NCBI RefSeq assembly: GCF_019795295.1
Contig: NZ_JAIMCG010000010.1
Span: forward strand, 1-64,000
Source: Cupriavidus sp. AU9028
GTDB lineage: Bacteria > Pseudomonadota > Gammaproteobacteria > Burkholderiales > Burkholderiaceae
DNA length: 64,000 bases
Direction of reading: 5' to 3'
Shown: in pieces, positions 61,284-64,000 of the stretch
How the letters are laid out: each line of letters opens with the position of its first letter
Position numbering within the stretch: position 1 is the first letter of the stretch
The notes under the pieces: model-generated
Told to the model about the DNA's origin: nothing
Database searches by the model: none
Seen by the model: only the letters and a program-made list of their open reading frames with translations
Program-made: the position numbers and the translations under genes

Positions 61284-64000
61284 TGAAAACAATTCGTCGA
61301 CGTCGCACGGCCGTGCTGGTCGGGGCCCTGTTCGCGGGTACGCAAGGCAATCTGTGGGCGCAGGGCGCCGCGGGAGCACAGGCAACGGCGCCCCAGTCCG
61401 GCGCCGCGGCCGGCGGCGCGGTGCTGTCCGCGCGCACATTGCCGCCCTCCGCGCCGCTTGCGCGCGGCCTGAGCGAAACCGGCCGCCGGGATGACGATAG
61501 CCGGATGTTCGAGCGCGGCACGCCCGCATCGGCCGAACGGCTGTTGCCGCTCGCGGCCTCCGGGGGCGCATTCCAGGGCTTCACCCCTTCGGAAGTCGTG
61601 CGGATCCGCGCCGCCGGGGCGCAGCCGCCGCAGGGCGAGACGCTGCTGCGCGAGCAGGTGTCCGATGCCGGCGGGGCGCTGTTCGAGTCCGGCGAAGCCG
61701 AGCTGACGCCGGCCGCGATGCGCTCGCTCGACGCCATCGTGGCGGCATACAAGGGACGGGACGGCATCGCCCTGCGGGTGACCGGCCATACCGACAATCA
61801 GCGGCTGTCGCGCCGCACCGCCGCCCGTTTCAGCGACAACCAGGGGCTGTCGGAGGCCCGGGCCCTGGCGGTCGTTCGCTATCTGTCGCAGTCGCTGGCG
61901 ATTCCGGTGGATCGGCTCGCCGTGTCGGGCCGAGGCGACGCCGAACCGGTCGCCGATAACGGCAGCGAGGCCGGGCGGGCGGCCAACCGCCGGGTCGTCG
62001 TCGAAATCTCGGCCACGGTGACCAGGGCGGCGGCCGTGCCGGAGAACGCCGACGCGAGCTGCCGTCCGGACGATGCCGGGAAAGGGCGGGGCACGCTGCC
62101 GCCGTTTCGCGTGACCGTCGACGGACAACCGATCGACGGTGCGCCTGCCAGCGAGGCCGACGCGCAGCGTTGCGTGGACGTCGCCCTCGCGGCGACCGAC
62201 ATCCAGATCCGCTACGATCCGATGCAGGTCACGCCTGCGCTGAATACCTGGGTGTCGCCTGAGAATCTCGCGCGCGGCGATGCCGTGCACTTCCGCACCT
62301 GGACCAACTACAAGGCATGGATCCGGCGCGCCGAGATTCGCGTCTTCGGCACGCAGCAATCGCTCGACGAGTCGCCCTACGCCGTGGTGCCGGTGACGAA
62401 TCCGGACGATACGGCGTGGCAGCCGCCCGCCGATGCGCCGGAGGACATGCGCTTCGTGCTGCGGGTCTACGACGAACGCGGACGGTTCGACGAGACCGCC
62501 GCCAAGCCGCTGCGCCTGCTGGCGCGGGTGCGCGGGTTTGCCGACGCCGATAGCGCCGAGCGCGAGCGCCTGGCGGGCTACGGCGAAAACAGCCGGCTGG
62601 TGCGCAATATCCCGGTCTCGGGCGGCACCGTCACGGTCAATGGCAAGTCCGTACCGGCCGGCTATCGGGTCGAGGCGCTGGGTGAACAGGTGCCGGTGGA
62701 CCGCAACGGCGCGTTCGTGACGCGGCAGATCGTTGCGGCCGGATCGCAGCAGGTGCGGGTGACGGTCGCCGATCCGGCCGGCGCCGGCACGACCTTCGTG
62801 CGCAACCTGGTGGTGGCGGACCAGGACTGGTTCTATGTCGCGCTCGGAGACCTGACGGTCAGCCGCAACTCGACGTCCGGACCGGCCAGCATCGTCGCGG
62901 TGGACGCGGACGATACCTACGACAAGCGAACCTCGGTGCAGGGCCGGGGCGCGTTCTACCTGAAGGGAAAGATCAAGGGCGAGTATCTGCTGACCGCCTC
63001 GGCCGATACCCGGGAACAGCCGTTCTCCGACCTGTTCTCCAACTTCGCCAGCAAGGACCCGCGCTACCTGCTGCGGCGCATCGACCCGGACCAGTACTAC
63101 CCCGTCTACGGCGACGATTCGACCATCGTTGACGACGCCCCGACGCGCGGCAAGTTCTTCGTGAAGCTGGAACGGGGCGACTCGCACGTAATGTGGGGGA
63201 ATTTCCAGACCACCTGGACCGGCACCGAGCTGACCCAGTACTCGCGTGGCCTGTATGGCGCGAACCTGCTGTGGCGCTCGGAGGACAGCACGTCGGTGGG
63301 CGAGCGCCGCTCCAGCGCCAATGTGTTCGCGGCGGAGCCCGGCACGCTGCAGTCGCGCGAAGAGTTCCGCGGCACCGGCGGCTCGCTGTTCTATCTGCGC
63401 CGGCAGGACGTGACGGTCGGCTCGGAACGGCTGTGGATCGAAGTACGGGACCGCGACTCCGGGCTGGTGCTGGAGCGCACGCCGCTGCAGCCCGGTGGGG
63501 ACTACGACATCAACTATCTGCAGGGCCGCGTGACGCTGCGCGCGCCGCTGTCTTCGGTGGCGGACGGCTCCGGCATGCTGGTGCGTACCGGCGCGCTGCC
63601 AGGCAACCCGGTCTACCTGGTGGCCACCTACGAGTATGTGCCGGGCATGACGGAGATCGACGGGCTTGCCTACGGTCTGCGTGGCTCGCACTGGTTCAAC
63701 GACTATCTTCAGATCGGCGTGTCGGGTTACCGGCAGGGCGGCGGACAGGGGCGGCAGAGCCTGTTCGGCGTGGATGCCACGCTGCGCTATCGCCCGGGTA
63801 CCTACCTGAAGATCGAGAATGCGCGCTCGACCGGCACCGGCGCGGGCACGCAGTCGTCGCTGGACGGCGGCTTCGCCTTCGCGGGCTACGCGTCGAACGG
63901 CCAGCCGGCGGATGCGCAGCGGGTGGAGGGCGCGATCGATATCGGCGATCTGGTCGAGGACGGCAAGGGCCGCGTCAGTGGCTACTGGCAGAACCGTGGA
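61283..64000 (+). CDS. OmpA-domain outer-membrane protein, partner of the giant surface protein (3' end beyond window)
   Basis: The 906 visible residues start MKTIRRRRTAVLVGALFAGT with a signal peptide. An OmpA-like peptidoglycan-binding domain follows near residues 145-245 (GALFESGEAELTPAAMRSL; RVTGHTDNQR; LSEARALAVVRYL; RLAVSGRGDAEP; NRRVVVEIS). A further 600 residues of mostly beta-rich sequence (DWFYVALGDLTV; FYLKGKIKGEYLLTASAD; RFLLRRIDPDQYYPVYGDD-like YPVYGDDSTIVDD; LFYLRRQDVTVGSERLW) look like the start of a large outer-membrane barrel or its plug. The ATG overlaps the preceding TAA (TAATG), so translation is coupled. It is inferred to anchor or export the giant protein. Confidence 0.8.
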   Translation, partial: MKTIRRRRTAVLVGALFAGTQGNLWAQGAAGAQATAPQSGAAAGGAVLSARTLPPSAPLARGLSETGRRDDDSRMFERGTPASAERLLPLAASGGAFQGFTPSEVVRIRAAGAQPPQGETLLREQVSDAGGALFESGEAELTPAAMRSLDAIVAAYKGRDGIALRVTGHTDNQRLSRRTAARFSDNQGLSEARALAVVRYLSQSLAIPVDRLAVSGRGDAEPVADNGSEAGRAANRRVVVEISATVTRAAAVPENADASCRPDDAGKGRGTLPPFRVTVDGQPIDGAPASEADAQRCVDVALAATDIQIRYDPMQVTPALNTWVSPENLARGDAVHFRTWTNYKAWIRRAEIRVFGTQQSLDESPYAVVPVTNPDDTAWQPPADAPEDMRFVLRVYDERGRFDETAAKPLRLLARVRGFADADSAERERLAGYGENSRLVRNIPVSGGTVTVNGKSVPAGYRVEALGEQVPVDRNGAFVTRQIVAAGSQQVRVTVADPAGAGTTFVRNLVVADQDWFYVALGDLTVSRNSTSGPASIVAVDADDTYDKRTSVQGRGAFYLKGKIKGEYLLTASADTREQPFSDLFSNFASKDPRYLLRRIDPDQYYPVYGDDSTIVDDAPTRGKFFVKLERGDSHVMWGNFQTTWTGTELTQYSRGLYGANLLWRSEDSTSVGERRSSANVFAAEPGTLQSREEFRGTGGSLFYLRRQDVTVGSERLWIEVRDRDSGLVLERTPLQPGGDYDINYLQGRVTLRAPLSSVADGSGMLVRTGALPGNPVYLVATYEYVPGMTEIDGLAYGLRGSHWFNDYLQIGVSGYRQGGGQGRQSLFGVDATLRYRPGTYLKIENARSTGTGAGTQSSLDGGFAFAGYASNGQPADAQRVEGAIDIGDLVEDGKGRVSGYWQNRG

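Noticed and set aside
53835-61571. Open frame of 2578 codons on the minus strand opposite the giant gene
   Set aside because: It is rich in Arg, His and Gly, has no domain similarity, and follows from the GC-rich third positions of the real plus-strand gene, whose domains are clear.
61241-63691. 816-codon minus-strand frame opposite the OmpA gene
   Set aside because: Composition is shadow-like, and the plus strand carries a coherent OmpA-domain frame over the same bases.
1-64000. tRNA, rRNA, insertion sequences, integrases and attachment sites
   Set aside because: No such features were recognised; no transposase or integrase frame appears, and no clear tRNA consensus arms were seen by eye. 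A tRNA scan would settle the tRNA question.

Overview
The window is about 64 kb of high-GC DNA from a betaproteobacterium, most likely a Cupriavidus- or Ralstonia-like member of the Burkholderiales. The evidence is the strong GC bias at third codon positions, four Bug/TctC-type solute receptors in 11 kb, many LysR regulators paired with small catabolic operons, a C-terminal-Phe general porin, and a homogentisate operon of Burkholderiales type. No rRNA, tRNA, insertion sequence, phage gene or CRISPR array was seen. The first ~105 bases are homopolymer runs and look like a bad contig end.

Layout. 1-7.1 kb: a GABA-type operon on the minus strand (gabT, gabD, a ThDP enzyme, a truncated gamma-glutamyltransferase), a divergent XRE-cupin regulator and a Bug receptor. 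Two copies of the same 26-bp inverted repeat lie upstream of gabT and of the receptor gene and probably tie them into one regulon. 7.2-14.3 kb: a decayed class II aldolase, a NIPSNAP protein and its Bug receptor, an AraC regulator, an orphan AbrB-type antitoxin, and a gamma-glutamyltransferase/Bug pair facing a LysR gene. 14.3-20.3 kb: an operon for an HMG-CoA lyase, class III CoA-transferase, Bug receptor, gamma-carbonic-anhydrase-like protein and porin, facing its own LysR gene; this looks like CoA-dependent breakdown of a branched dicarboxylic acid. 20.4-21 kb: a 61-residue protein with its own promoter and a long, strongly folded 3' tail ending in a terminator. 21-32 kb: LysR, pirin, K+/H+ antiporter, YcaC-like hydrolase, OpgD, and a molybdenum aldehyde oxidoreductase (paoABC).

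32-36 kb holds a sugar-transfer locus (two family 9 and one family 2 glycosyltransferases and a DUF4254 protein). 37-43 kb is a tyrosine/phenylacetate ring-cleavage operon: a degenerate metallo-beta-lactamase-fold protein, an FAD hydroxylase fused to DUF2783, hmgA and fahA. 43-46 kb holds an envelope-sugar group (methyltransferase, polysaccharide deacetylase, glycosyltransferase) and a tiny DUF3309 membrane protein. 46-52.8 kb holds a beta-hydroxyacid dehydrogenase, Na+/H+ antiporter, nitronate monooxygenase, LysR, a small secreted repeat protein and an atypical H-NS-like protein.

The last 11 kb is the most striking part. A 2691-residue secreted protein is built from about nine DUF11 and about ten SdrD-B-like domains with repeated acidic loops. 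Its stop codon overlaps the start of a second large gene encoding an OmpA-domain, probably outer-membrane, protein that runs off the window. The two are translationally coupled and are proposed here as a surface rod with its outer-membrane partner.
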